From Ruminococcaceae bacterium KH2T8 (GTDB lineage: Bacteria > Bacillota > Clostridia > Saccharofermentanales > Saccharofermentanaceae), in contig FOIY01000003.1 in NCBI GenBank assembly GCA_900111435.1, positions 370,201 to 434,200 of the forward strand: DNA of 64,000 nt. Reading direction: 5' to 3'. Both the position numbers and the translations under genes were made by a program. Shown one piece after another: positions 1-7,646 of the stretch (positions are counted from its first letter, which is position 1; the number at the start of each line of letters is the position of its first letter). The notes under the pieces were generated by a model. It did not search any database, was not told the DNA's origin, and saw nothing but the letters and a program-made list of their open reading frames with translations.

Positions 1-426
1 GTAAGACCGCATGTCACGCTTGTGTTTCCTTTCGAGTCCGATATGACGGACGACGAGATCAGGTCCATTCTCGAGTCAAAACTTCAAGATATCCGACCTT
101 TCGATCTGACGCTTCAAGGATTCAGCAAATACATCGACGAAAAGTTCGGAAACCATCTCTTCTTGAACATCACCGAAGGCTATGACGAGGTAGTTAAGAT
201 ACACGATATCCTGTATGCGAATGAGTTCCAAAGATTCGATCTGGGATTCCCGTATGTTCCCCATATGACCGTAGGAAAGCAGCCGACGATCGAAGCGATC
301 GACAGAGCCTATGAAGACGCACTCTCATGCACCGAAGTCTTCTCTACCAAGGTCACCAAGATCTCCGTTGAGATGATCGGCGAACACGAAGAATCGATCA
401 TCATTATCGAGAAAGAACTGAAATAA
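1..426 (+). CDS. 2'-5' RNA ligase-like 2H phosphoesterase (5' end outside window)
   Basis: The frame is open from base 1 and ends at TAA 424-426, so the true start lies upstream of the window. Two H-x-T/S signatures of the 2H phosphoesterase (LigT/2'-5' RNA ligase) family are visible: HVT at bases 10-18 and HMT in PHMTVGK about 84 codons later. In this family the two histidines act on 2',3'-cyclic phosphate or 2'-5' linked RNA ends; the substrate here cannot be told from sequence. A tRNA-Pro gene follows 45 bases downstream with its own promoter. A second, damaged member of the same superfamily lies at 7117-7627 on the other strand. Confidence 0.8.
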   Translation, partial: VRPHVTLVFPFESDMTDDEIRSILESKLQDIRPFDLTLQGFSKYIDEKFGNHLFLNITEGYDEVVKIHDILYANEFQRFDLGFPYVPHMTVGKQPTIEAIDRAYEDALSCTEVFSTKVTKISVEMIGEHEESIIIIEKELK

Positions 427-448
427 ATGAGAAATCCGCCGCGTTTTG

Positions 449-457
449 TGATATACT
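449..457 (+). promoter_or_regulatory. Extended -10 promoter of tRNA-Pro
   Basis: TGATATACT is a perfect extended -10 (TGn then TATACT at 452-457) placed 14 bases before the mature tRNA 5' end. No good -35 box is seen, as expected for extended -10 promoters. Confidence 0.6.
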
Positions 458-470
458 CACGTGGCAAGAT

Positions 471-546
471 CGAGGTGTAGCGCAGTTGGTAGCGTACGTG
501 CTTTGGGAGCATGGGGTCGCAGGTTCGAATCCTGTCACCTCGACCA
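471..546 (+). tRNA. tRNA-Pro(TGG)
   Basis: The 7-bp acceptor stem CGAGGTG (471-477) pairs with CACCTCG (536-542), followed by discriminator A and an encoded CCA (544-546). The anticodon loop TTTGGGA sits at 502-508 with anticodon TGG at 504-506. The T-arm GTTCGAATC is canonical. This decodes CCN proline codons. Confidence 0.95.
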
Positions 547-552
547 TAGAAA

Positions 553-589
553 CGCCCGTAGTCATTACGACCGCGGGCGCTCTCTTTTG
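553..589. terminator. Bidirectional terminator between tRNA-Pro and the leftward operon
   Basis: CGCCCG (553-558) pairs with CGGGCG (574-579) and is followed by a T-rich run to 589. On the minus strand the same stem is followed by a short TTTC. It separates the tRNA gene from the convergent gene ending at 595. The stem is short, so efficiency is uncertain. Confidence 0.5.
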
Positions 590-594
590 TTCAT

Positions 595-1236
595 TTACTG
601 CTGAACGCCGAACACATCAGATTCCGCATAATCATATTCTTCATCAAATTTGCCGTCCAGCACGGTATCACGGGTGAAGTCAACGCCTTCGCATCTGCTC
701 GTCAACTGCTCGTGGAAACCCCGTCTGTCAGCTGCCTCCATATAGAAGTCATACCTAAAATGCATACCGTATACATCTATGAACGCGAGTCTGATCTTAA
801 AGCGCTCGAGTTCAAATCCCTCTTCACCTTCGTATTCACTCACATATGTAGGATCGTACGGAGTATCAAGTCCTCTGTCCTCCGCATATTGCTCCCAGGG
901 CACAGTCCCCATGTTACATATCGCATATTTCGTTATACGTTCGAGCGAAATTATATCCTGCCCCGGAAGGACAAGGTAGTTCTTCGTCAGGATCACCGCC
1001 TTATCACAAGCAGTATTTCTTACCTGATATATCACGGGATCATCGCTGAGTTCGCTATAGATCTCATCGTAACCGAGCTCTTCGATACGAGCCTCATAAA
1101 ACGGCTTATCGGGAGTTTCTTTCTTCTTAAAGAGCTGCGCAAAGAAACCCTTTTCTTCCTCTTCTTCATCGTTGGATGAATTACTCATCCCGGGCTGCGG
1201 AAGTATCAATGAGAAATCTATATCTTCAATACGCAT
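595..1236 (-). CDS. Conserved hypothetical protein (213 aa)
   Basis: Not recognised. It is a soluble acidic protein with no signal peptide or membrane segment. Residues 21-40 form a Glu-rich stretch followed by KGFFAQLFKKK, a possible flexible linker with an amphipathic end. The rest (about 45-210) alternates short strands, including YLVLPGQDIISL and RLAFIDVYGMHFRYDFYM, which could be a PH-like fold such as those near YcxB proteins; this is inference. It is the last gene of the leftward operon that starts near 5030, 27 bases after the preceding stop. Confidence 0.6.
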   Translation of the reverse strand: MRIEDIDFSLILPQPGMSNSSNDEEEEEKGFFAQLFKKKETPDKPFYEARIEELGYDEIYSELSDDPVIYQVRNTACDKAVILTKNYLVLPGQDIISLERITKYAICNMGTVPWEQYAEDRGLDTPYDPTYVSEYEGEEGFELERFKIRLAFIDVYGMHFRYDFYMEAADRRGFHEQLTSRCEGVDFTRDTVLDGKFDEEYDYAESDVFGVQQ

Positions 1237-1263
1237 ATTATTTCTCTCCTAAAACATTCACTT

Positions 1264-1806
1264 TCATCGATATTTATCTATTGTCCTGTCGCTCCACACA
1301 TGCGCTTCGATGTAGCGCTCGGGACCGAACTTTCCGTCATCGTTCCAGTCCTGCGGGAGCCCATACTTCTCGATGAGCTTTACTATCTCATCATACGTAT
1401 AGAGCTTCTTTCTGTACTCTTTGCCGTCATTGACCTTATCGCTGAATGTCGGCATCGAGTCACCGTATGTAAAAGATACTGTCTTCAGATCAAACTCCTC
1501 TATTGGAATCTTAACGTATTCGCTCTGCTCATACCAGGTAGAAAGCCACGGACTGAATCCTATGACCATATAGTGAGGAGAATCGATCTCCATGATACCG
1601 CCTTTCGCAGCGAATTCTCTTCGCAGGATCGCCTCGCAGGCTTTGCGCTTCTCAACATACTCATCCGTCCTTGCCGCACAGAAAGAATTCGGACGTTCTT
1701 CCCTGATCTTCCGCATAACATCTGAAGCCTCATCTGTTGAGAGTTTAGTCAGGCTCTTAAACGGGCCCGATCTGCGGTCATAGAAATGGTAGAGGTACAT
1801 ATTCAT
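1264..1806 (-). CDS. Conserved hypothetical protein (180 aa)
   Basis: Function unknown. The sequence has the look of a well-conserved Firmicutes family: YLYHFYD at the N terminus, then KGG..EIDSPHYMVIGFSPWLSTWY, SFTYGDSMPTFS and YGLPQDWN further on. No membrane segment, signal peptide or known catalytic motif is apparent; the many aromatic residues suggest a compact globular domain. The ATG (1804-1806) directly abuts the stop codon of the upstream gene, so the two are probably translationally coupled. A second ATG two codons downstream is an alternative start. Confidence 0.65.
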   Translation of the reverse strand: MNMYLYHFYDRRSGPFKSLTKLSTDEASDVMRKIREERPNSFCAARTDEYVEKRKACEAILRREFAAKGGIMEIDSPHYMVIGFSPWLSTWYEQSEYVKIPIEEFDLKTVSFTYGDSMPTFSDKVNDGKEYRKKLYTYDEIVKLIEKYGLPQDWNDDGKFGPERYIEAHVWSDRTIDKYR

Positions 1807-2181
1807 CTACACTAATTCCACAGATATTCTTTCGCAGTAGATATCGGGATCTATATCCATCTCGCACGAATACAAATGGAATCGAGCGTTCTTCTCATAA
1901 CCATTCTCCGACAGATCATCTATGGTCAATCCGGAGCAAAAACCGTTATTTGTTTCAAACGCGACTTTACCGTGCATATTCCACAGATGAAGCTTAACCT
2001 TGAGAGTGGGATCATCATGCGAAGAAAGCGTGATATCCAGACACTTAACATCCTGTCCGAGGTCGTCAAGATCAGAATAAAAATGCATATCGTTAACCTG
2101 AGAAAAGTGACACCACGCTTGCAATTCGACCGGCAATCTTGAACGTAACTTTTCTATACCTTCTATGCTATCCGAAAACAT
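1807..2181 (-). CDS. Hypothetical protein (124 aa)
   Basis: Not recognised. It is a small acidic soluble protein ending YCERISVELV. The middle portion predicts beta strands (CLDITLSSHDDPTLKVKLHLW). Size, acidity and its place among other small single-domain proteins are compatible with an immunity-type or regulatory protein, but no motif proves it. It starts six bases after the stop of the YcxB-like gene and abuts the next gene, inside the 0.6-5.0 kb operon. Confidence 0.55.
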   Translation of the reverse strand: MFSDSIEGIEKLRSRLPVELQAWCHFSQVNDMHFYSDLDDLGQDVKCLDITLSSHDDPTLKVKLHLWNMHGKVAFETNNGFCSGLTIDDLSENGYEKNARFHLYSCEMDIDPDIYCERISVELV

Positions 2182-2187
2182 ATAACT

Positions 2188-2724
2188 CTACCTTATTATC
2201 TCCAGCTCAATGCCGTTGTCCTTAAGGAACTTTTCGACACTCTCGAGATTCTCGATCGAAGCTATGAACGACATCGACTTTCTATCCTTCGCGATAAATA
2301 CCATTGAATACTTGAAAGCTCTGATACACTGAATGCTGCTCCAGTAAACAGTTGTCTTTTGCTTAGGCGTTATATAAGTAAGTCCATTCTCATCGATTTC
2401 GGAAGAATAGTCTTCGTCTTTTCTGCTCATATGATTCTTCAGTCTGATCTTATAAGTTACAACTAGCAGTGCTATAAAGAAAATGAACAGATATATAACG
2501 ATAGCGAATACGATACCCGAAGGACTCGGCTGCTTGATAATGTCAGATATCATGTAAAACGAGCACAGGATCATTATCGCATCAAGGACCATAAATACAT
2601 TGATGACTTCAGACAGGAATTTCACTTTGCATTTCGGATCTTTGATGAGCTTTGCAAGACAATATGTAATGTCATTCATCTCGTGAATATAAGGTGTGCG
2701 ATCCGTTGATCTTTGTAATACCAT
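2188..2724 (-). CDS. YcxB-like membrane protein
   Basis: Two hydrophobic segments near residues 43-62 and 72-93 are followed by a cytoplasmic domain with the YcxB-type pattern: ENGLTYITPKQKTTVYWSSIQCI, then MVFIAKDRKSMSFI and a C-terminal EKFLKDNGIELEII. This family has two N-terminal helices and a PH-like C-terminal domain; its role is not established. It sits 12 bases downstream of the GNAT gene in the same operon. The larger membrane protein at 5598-6590 has a similar architecture. Confidence 0.7.
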   Translation of the reverse strand: MVLQRSTDRTPYIHEMNDITYCLAKLIKDPKCKVKFLSEVINVFMVLDAIMILCSFYMISDIIKQPSPSGIVFAIVIYLFIFFIALLVVTYKIRLKNHMSRKDEDYSSEIDENGLTYITPKQKTTVYWSSIQCIRAFKYSMVFIAKDRKSMSFIASIENLESVEKFLKDNGIELEIIR

Positions 2725-2736
2725 TTCAGTTCTCCT

Positions 2737-3168
2737 CTACTTATTCCTAACACAATTATACCTTACTGTTTCTCCATCCGGATATTCGATCACGATCTTC
2801 TCATCACTAAAGCCGCATTTGCGATAGAACCCGATCGAATCATCGTCAGTCTGTGCTTTTAGTTCTTTCAATTCCTCCGATTCGATTACACTTTGGATCA
2901 GCAGTTTCCCGATACCCCGGTGATGATATTTATCAGCAACTGCGATCCCTATGATCTCCGTTATATGATCAGAAAGCATTACGACCATCACCGCCGCTTT
3001 CTCCCCCTGATATTCGCATACAAATATCTTCACGGATCCTGCATTAAGATGATCATCCATCTGAATCTTGTAATCATCATATGTTGCACGATACATGCAT
3101 TGAGAATAGATCGAAAATGCCTCTTCAGACAGCAGCCAATCTCTGTCACGACATTCAAAAACTCTCAT
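2737..3168 (-). CDS. GNAT family N-acetyltransferase
   Basis: The acetyl-CoA binding region is clear: ITEIIGIAVADKYHHRGIGKLLIQSVIE carries the R/Q-x-x-G-x-G/A-type loop (HHRGIGK), and SIGFYRKCGF is the usual C-terminal GNAT strand. The substrate is unknown. I chose the ATG at 3168, which begins 14 bases after the upstream stop and has GGAAG just upstream. A longer form from TTG 3252 would overlap the upstream gene by 71 bases and adds residues not typical of the fold. Confidence 0.75.
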   Translation of the reverse strand: MRVFECRDRDWLLSEEAFSIYSQCMYRATYDDYKIQMDDHLNAGSVKIFVCEYQGEKAAVMVVMLSDHITEIIGIAVADKYHHRGIGKLLIQSVIESEELKELKAQTDDDSIGFYRKCGFSDEKIVIEYPDGETVRYNCVRNK

Positions 3169-3181
3169 AGCTTCCAAGGCC

Positions 3182-3745
3182 TCATAACTTCTCGAAATCG
3201 GTATCAGGAGAAAAGCATTCTTTGAACAACCTGTATCCGACATAATGATCAAATCTCGGAAAGCGATCCTTGTAGTAACAGTCCCAATAACTCGTCATCC
3301 TTATATAAGCTCGCTTCAAGATCTGAGGATTATTATGACAGAACTCCTGCATCAGACTGTTGTCCCTGTCTTTCAATCCTTCATATATCATTTCTACGAT
3401 CTCAAATACATATTCCGAAGATAGTCTTAATATGTACGGAAAATGCCACTCCTGAAGTTCGGAATCCAGTAGTGCCTTAATATGCTTTTCCCTGACATGA
3501 CCCTCGCAGTGTCTTACGAAAATACAATCATATATCCTTTTCTCAAGTTCGCTCAACTTGTCGTAAACGGCCTCATCATCTGCACAATATAATCGATATG
3601 GGAATCTTATTTTGCTCCCGTCAGACAAATAGTAGATCTCATTTTCCGAATCGTACCCGTCGGCTATCTTCGCCTCGTAAGGCAACAGAGAGATCACTTT
3701 CATATATGAATCATTTAATCTTTCGGGAAAGCCTTCTTCAAACAT
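3182..3745 (-). CDS. Conserved hypothetical protein (187 aa)
   Basis: Not recognised. The protein is helical and rich in Tyr, Glu and Arg, with DGSKIRFPYRLYCAD and LEKRIYDCIFVRHCEGHVREKHI as the most distinctive segments; the latter looks like a helical recognition region, but no catalytic motif is evident. Its ribosome site GAGGGG lies inside the last codons of the 52-residue gene upstream (gap 2 bases), a strong sign of translational coupling. It belongs to the 0.6-5.0 kb leftward operon. Confidence 0.65.
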   Translation of the reverse strand: MFEEGFPERLNDSYMKVISLLPYEAKIADGYDSENEIYYLSDGSKIRFPYRLYCADDEAVYDKLSELEKRIYDCIFVRHCEGHVREKHIKALLDSELQEWHFPYILRLSSEYVFEIVEMIYEGLKDRDNSLMQEFCHNNPQILKRAYIRMTSYWDCYYKDRFPRFDHYVGYRLFKECFSPDTDFEKL

Positions 3746-3747
3746 AC

Positions 3748-3906
3748 TTACCCCTCACATACACTTACTTTATATGTATTTCCTTCGTAGTCAGCCAGCT
3801 CGGCATCATCGGAAAAGATGTAGTTCAAGGCTCTCGGGAAGCCGGCGAACGCCATGCGGTATAGGTAACGGGAATCCTTTTCTTCATGCTTATAGTTTTT
3901 ACTCAT
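3748..3906 (-). CDS. Small hypothetical protein (52 aa)
   Basis: An intact 53-codon frame begins MSKNYKHEEKDSRYLYRM and ends NTYKVSVCEG. It has a good GGAG ribosome site six bases before ATG 3904-3906, lies 20 bases after the XRE-HD gene, and its last codons contain the ribosome site of the next gene. The position and signals make it a real gene. Function is unknown; the sequence is charged at the N terminus with a central aromatic patch (FAGFPRALNYIF). Confidence 0.6.
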   Translation of the reverse strand: MSKNYKHEEKDSRYLYRMAFAGFPRALNYIFSDDAELADYEGNTYKVSVCEG

Positions 3907-3926
3907 CTATTTCTCCGTATCCTTTA

Positions 3927-4742
3927 TCACATAAGTCTCTTATATATGTCCAGCATACTCTCCATCTGATACTGAAGGAGCCATGCCGCGTTATTGTATT
4001 CGGGAGTCGCTCTGACCACCTTAATCAGAAAAGGATAATACTCTTCTGTTTCCCTGATCATGCGATAGATCCGATCGCGACTGAGTCCCCATGCCATCGA
4101 CGTAAGGTTATTACAGCGATCGAGGCATTTGATGAGCGCAGCCTTCGGATCAGCAGCTATCGCTTTATAGTATGCTCTCATGACCTTATCTCTATTTTCA
4201 GGTGTTGTCTTCTCATGCGTCAGAAGTACGACCAGAGATCTCGCTGCATCACTTACGGGAAGTTCATCTGCCGTCTTACCGCAATCTTCGATCACATCGT
4301 GAAGCAGGCACGCGGCAATGATATCGTCATCGATAATATCCATCGCCAATGCATGACATGCAATATTTAAAGGGTGATAGATATACGGAACTTCAGATCT
4401 CTTTCGCGTCTGTCCTTGGTGGGCATCGACCGCGAAATCCAACGCTTTAAGAGTGTCATTCAGACCCCTTGCTTTGGCCGTACTCTTCACATATGTTTTC
4501 ATGTGTTCCCAGTTATAGATCGTATCCTTGGGCTTAAAGACATTGGTCTTATCTTCTACCAGAGCGGAGACGGAAATATCGAAAAGTTCAGCCAATCGGA
4601 TAAGCTTATCGGTATCAGGTCTATACTCGTCACGTTCCCAAGACGATACCGCCTGAAAGGTTACGCCGATCCTGTCAGCAACCTGTTCCTGTGTCAGTTT
4701 GTGTTCTTCGCGAAAACGTCTGATGTTGCTTCCGATACTCAT
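3927..4742 (-). CDS. XRE-type HTH regulator fused to a RelA/SpoT-like HD hydrolase domain
   Basis: Residues 5-60 are a Cro/CI-type helix-turn-helix (LTQEQVADRIGVTFQAVSSWE). Residues 100-230 match the (p)ppGpp hydrolase half of RelA/SpoT proteins: AHQGQTRKR, YIYHPLNIA (His123), LLHDVIED (His148-Asp149) and KCLDRCNN (Asp208). No synthetase domain follows. This resembles small alarmone hydrolases (Mesh1-like), here tied to a DNA-binding domain, so alarmone or nucleotide hydrolysis coupled to gene control is a reasonable inference, but substrate is unproven. The His and Asp metal ligands appear intact. Second gene of the operon, nine bases after the first. Confidence 0.8.
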   Translation of the reverse strand: MSIGSNIRRFREEHKLTQEQVADRIGVTFQAVSSWERDEYRPDTDKLIRLAELFDISVSALVEDKTNVFKPKDTIYNWEHMKTYVKSTAKARGLNDTLKALDFAVDAHQGQTRKRSEVPYIYHPLNIACHALAMDIIDDDIIAACLLHDVIEDCGKTADELPVSDAARSLVVLLTHEKTTPENRDKVMRAYYKAIAADPKAALIKCLDRCNNLTSMAWGLSRDRIYRMIRETEEYYPFLIKVVRATPEYNNAAWLLQYQMESMLDIYKRLM

Positions 4743-4751
4743 ACTGTTCTC

Positions 4752-5030
4752 CTAATCAAGAAATCCCGTATTATAGATATTTACCGCACCGTATTCTTTC
4801 AGATCTTTTTCCATTACACTTTGAAACGACTCCATAAAGCCCTGATCCCAGCAATCATCCGATAATCCGATATCCGCAGGTCTTATAACATACTTGATAC
4901 CGTTCATTTCAAACTCCGTCTCAACAAGTTTCGCAGGCCAGCCGGGATTCTTATCCCACTCTGCCTTCTTCGCAACAATATCCTTCTTCCACTTTTCTTT
5001 AAGGAAGTCTACTGTCTGACGATCTTTCAT
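4752..5030 (-). CDS. Hypothetical protein (92 aa), first gene of operon
   Basis: Not recognised. It begins MKDRQTVDFLKEKWKKDI and is highly charged, with a helical N-terminal half and a strand-rich middle (FEMNGIKYVIRPADIGL); no membrane segment. The start at 5030 is fixed by a near-perfect GGAGGTGA eight bases upstream; a longer form from 5045 would bury this site. It is the first gene downstream of the promoter at 5077-5105 and is followed after nine bases by the XRE-HD gene, so it may be a partner or adaptor of that protein. Confidence 0.6.
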   Translation of the reverse strand: MKDRQTVDFLKEKWKKDIVAKKAEWDKNPGWPAKLVETEFEMNGIKYVIRPADIGLSDDCWDQGFMESFQSVMEKDLKEYGAVNIYNTGFLD

Positions 5031-5076
5031 GCTGATCACCTCCATCCGTCTATAGGATAGAAGTTCTTACACTTTT

Positions 5077-5105
5077 ATTTTAGCGAGTATGGGTAGAAGT
5101 TACAA
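5077..5105 (-). promoter_or_regulatory. Sigma-A promoter of the 0.6-5.0 kb operon
   Basis: On the minus strand TTGTAA (5100-5105) and TAAAAT (5077-5082) are separated by 17 bases. Transcription would start near 5070, about 40 bases before the ATG at 5030. Confidence 0.6.
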
Positions 5106-5144
5106 CGAGAATTTCAAGTTCAGCTTGAATGCGTTATTCAACTA

Positions 5145-5591
5145 TTAACACGGAAACTTCAGTTCCATTTCACGAGCACGTTCAGACTTACCGTAGAATG
5201 ACCTTACGGAATCGTAGATAGCTCTTCGAGTATTTGTTCCGCAATAAGGCAACAGAGTCTCGAGTTTGATCCTTTCTTCACAAGCCAGGACCTCCAGAAG
5301 CGTTGTATCGATCGCGTCTATCAAGGCGTTATCCTCAGACAGTTCCAGTTCTTCAATAAACCCAAAGAACTGCTTGATCGCATCTGATGATCCGGAAGCT
5401 TCACTAAGCCTGTTTATTACCAGATCATTGATGTAATGATCCATCAGGACAGTACCCAGCCCGACAACTTCAGGATCGATGTCATCGTCACTTAACTTAA
5501 ACCAGTCAAACCTGCTTCGAAACTCTTTTAGCAGAAGATCATATACACGCTGACTCTGTCCTATAACAGAATTAAATCTCTCACCGCTCAT
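5145..5591 (-). CDS. Hypothetical protein (148 aa)
   Basis: Function unknown. It is an all-alpha acidic protein; the segment FGFIEELELSEDNALIDAIDTTLLEVL followed by LETLLPYCGTNTRRAIYDSV looks like the small helical DUF7674-type proteins found beside polymorphic toxin or immunity genes, a weak resemblance only. It lies seven bases after the membrane protein gene at 5598-6590, so the two are probably one transcript separate from the operon starting at 5030. Confidence 0.55.
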   Translation of the reverse strand: MSGERFNSVIGQSQRVYDLLLKEFRSRFDWFKLSDDDIDPEVVGLGTVLMDHYINDLVINRLSEASGSSDAIKQFFGFIEELELSEDNALIDAIDTTLLEVLACEERIKLETLLPYCGTNTRRAIYDSVRSFYGKSERAREMELKFPC

Positions 5592-5597
5592 GCCTTT

Positions 5598-6590
5598 TCA
5601 CTCAAACATGCTAATACTGATCCCATGCCTTTCGCATGCATCTACCAAGCTGTTATAAAGTTGATAATATGTATCCGTGGATTCAATTGTTGCAGGTCGC
5701 TTTTCCACTATATAGCTTTTATATCGAGATTCACCTTTTTTCCTGATCTTCAAGACTCGATTCTCACTAACGACCTTTATCAGATACGGGGGCGTTATAT
5801 ATACATTTCGGATCTCGTCAAAATTCAATATGTCATCATTCACGACAAGATTCGACTGATCGATCTGAAGTTCTTTGATCACACTCTTCTTTTGCTTTCT
5901 ATGGTGCACATATAAAAGCGTTAAATATGAAAATGTCAACACGGTAGAAAGCGAAGCAAGAATGATAATTAAACGAACAGTCACTGATAAGCCCGTCAGC
6001 AACAACATGATGAACACTAAACCCCACATCAATAATGTCATAACAACCAAAAACATGTTGCCATACATAAGAACCTTAGGAAATCTCAGTTCGTATGATC
6101 CTGAATAATTTCCATTAGGGAGCAGATCCTGACGTCCATCATAAACCTCAGACATTTCATGTTTTCTGATCCTTATTGCATCTGCAATCCTTAAAAACTC
6201 CCTGTTCGAGAACCCTTCGCAGTCAACATAAAGCAACTCGCCATCTCCGTTGATCACAAGACTGTTAATAACCTTTTCAGTTCGTCTTTCCTGTTGACAT
6301 CTGACAAAGTCGTCATAGGTGTATAAAGCGTGCGCTTTACCTTTAGTTACTTCTATTCCATTGTCATTTACGACAATTCGCATCTTCTTCATCTTAACAG
6401 CCGAAGAAAGACCGATCATCATCCCGATCAACAACACAATACCAAAGAATATTAAATAGATATATACAGACTTTCTTCGCGTGAGCAAACTTGAAGAACA
6501 ACAAACAAAGGTTAACAATACTGCTCCAATCATAGAACGCAGTATTTCTCTTAGTTTGGCATGTTTATTTTCAAATACGATTTCACCCAT
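5598..6590 (-). CDS. Four-helix membrane protein with PH-like domains
   Basis: Two pairs of membrane helices are visible (about residues 16-32 and 43-62; 180-203 and 210-228). Each pair is followed by a soluble strand-rich domain: KMRIVVNDNGIEVTKGKAHALYTYDDFVRC, and ELQIDQSNLVVNDDILNFDEIRNVYITP. These repeat the YcxB layout (two helices plus a PH-like domain), so the protein looks like a tandem duplication of a YcxB-like unit; this is inference. It shares a transcript with the 148-residue gene downstream. Confidence 0.6.
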   Translation of the reverse strand: MGEIVFENKHAKLREILRSMIGAVLLTFVCCSSSLLTRRKSVYIYLIFFGIVLLIGMMIGLSSAVKMKKMRIVVNDNGIEVTKGKAHALYTYDDFVRCQQERRTEKVINSLVINGDGELLYVDCEGFSNREFLRIADAIRIRKHEMSEVYDGRQDLLPNGNYSGSYELRFPKVLMYGNMFLVVMTLLMWGLVFIMLLLTGLSVTVRLIIILASLSTVLTFSYLTLLYVHHRKQKKSVIKELQIDQSNLVVNDDILNFDEIRNVYITPPYLIKVVSENRVLKIRKKGESRYKSYIVEKRPATIESTDTYYQLYNSLVDACERHGISISMFE

Positions 6591-6615
6591 AGATAATCAT
6601 CCACTCCTAAATTAC

Positions 6616-7017
6616 TCACACTTTCATAAAACCGCAGCAGCCGATCTCGGAGAATTCGCGAAAACCCATCGAGCGGTAAAACGCGATCGTCTTCTCGGTA
6701 TTATCGGTCACGAGTTCGATCTGACGCACGTGACTGAATCTGTCGAGGACTGCCTTTAGAAGCTGCGATCCTATACCCTGCCTTTGATACTTGGGAAGGA
6801 CCAGAATATCCTGAACGAATACGATCGTCTGACCATCACCTACGACTCTTATTATTCCCGCGAGTTCATCGCCGTCATAGGCTCCGAGGATAAGGAGTGA
6901 ATTCTCATATCCCTTACGAAGAGCTTCGGGATCCTGTGTATAGGAGATCCAGCCGACTGCTCCGTAGAGAGCCAGTATCTCATCCTGATCGTATTTAGAA
7001 TATTCTTTAATAGTCAT
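6616..7017 (-). CDS. GNAT family N-acetyltransferase
   Basis: A 133-residue single-domain acetyltransferase. LAGIIRVVGDGQTIVFVQDI is the central beta hairpin, PKYQRQGIGSQLL is the acetyl-CoA loop (Q-R-Q-G-I-G), and NTEKTIAFYRSMGF is the C-terminal strand-helix. The substrate is unknown. It has its own extended -10 promoter (7042-7050) directly behind the terminator of the upstream gene, so it is likely transcribed alone or with the downstream pair. Confidence 0.85.
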   Translation of the reverse strand: MTIKEYSKYDQDEILALYGAVGWISYTQDPEALRKGYENSLLILGAYDGDELAGIIRVVGDGQTIVFVQDILVLPKYQRQGIGSQLLKAVLDRFSHVRQIELVTDNTEKTIAFYRSMGFREFSEIGCCGFMKV

Positions 7018-7041
7018 ATATCTGACCTCACTTCCGATTCG

Positions 7042-7050
7042 ATTATACCA
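7042..7050 (-). promoter_or_regulatory. Extended -10 promoter of GNAT gene
   Basis: Reading leftward, TGGTATAAT is a consensus extended -10 box 25 bases before the start codon at 7017. Confidence 0.6.
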
Positions 7051-7088
7051 AACAAAGAAAACGACATCGGATAATAAATCCGATGCCG
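7051..7088 (-). terminator. Rho-independent terminator
   Basis: On the minus strand GGCATCGGAT pairs with ATCCGATGTC around a five-base TTATT loop (7063-7087), followed by GTTTTCTTTG. It ends the MerR-methyltransferase / 2H phosphoesterase transcript. Confidence 0.8.
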
Positions 7089-7116
7089 CTTCTCACATCT
7101 TATCAACTTTATCGCA

Positions 7117-7627
7117 TCACTTAAGGTCTACGATCTTGTAGCAAAAATAGGATCCCGGTACGATCATGTCATCGTCGTAGTAAAGAAGTCCCAATCTGCT
7201 GAATAAGAACTCCTCGTTATACTCTCTTTGAGATAACACTTCATATGCCTTCTGATAGTTCTCAAAGGGTGCGCCTCCAATCGCAACAGTCATATGGAAT
7301 ATATAATCGTCATCGTGCTCTGCGGGGCACGGACCGAACCTCTCTTCGAGTTGCTCGAACAGGAGTTTTTGCGCTGTCTTTAATTCATCTGACTGCTCTA
7401 CTCTGATGCTCAAACCGCCTGAAGGGATCCCTCCGATAGCGACACTCGGGAACAGCTGAAGAGCTTCCATCTTTACCTTAATAGGATGTATCTGAGCGGA
7501 ATACTTGTCGAAGAATTCCTCCATCTCTTCAAGGCTCGGGATGAAGAATGTCTGCTTCAGTGACACATGGCTTTCGGCCGTAATTTTCCGCTTCATTACC
7601 TGCTATAAGCACAACTGTAGCTTTCAT
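7117..7627 (-). pseudogene. 2H phosphoesterase (2'-5' RNA ligase family), frame-broken near the 5' end
   Basis: An ATG at 7627 with an AAAGGAAG ribosome site opens a frame reading MKATVVLIAGNEAENYGRKP, the typical N terminus of one branch of this family, but it stops after 33 codons. The rest of the family pattern (HVSLKQ, PSGGLSIRV, CPAEHDDDYIFHMTV) continues intact in another frame from about 7565 down to 7117. Between AENYGRK and HVSLKQ related proteins carry roughly twenty more residues, so a small deletion with frameshift is the likely cause. A 159-residue product from ATG 7596 remains possible and keeps both H-x-S/T motifs, but its start lacks a proper ribosome site. Confidence 0.65.
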
Positions 7628-7646
7628 ATCTACACACTTCCTTTCA

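Noticed and set aside
712..1179. Long plus-strand frame opposite the 595-1236 gene
   Set aside because: No ribosome site and it mirrors the codons of the leftward gene; the protein has no recognisable features.
3169..3252. Longer GNAT start at TTG 3252
   Set aside because: It overlaps the upstream gene by 71 bases; ATG 3168 has a GGAAG site and gives a normal GNAT length.
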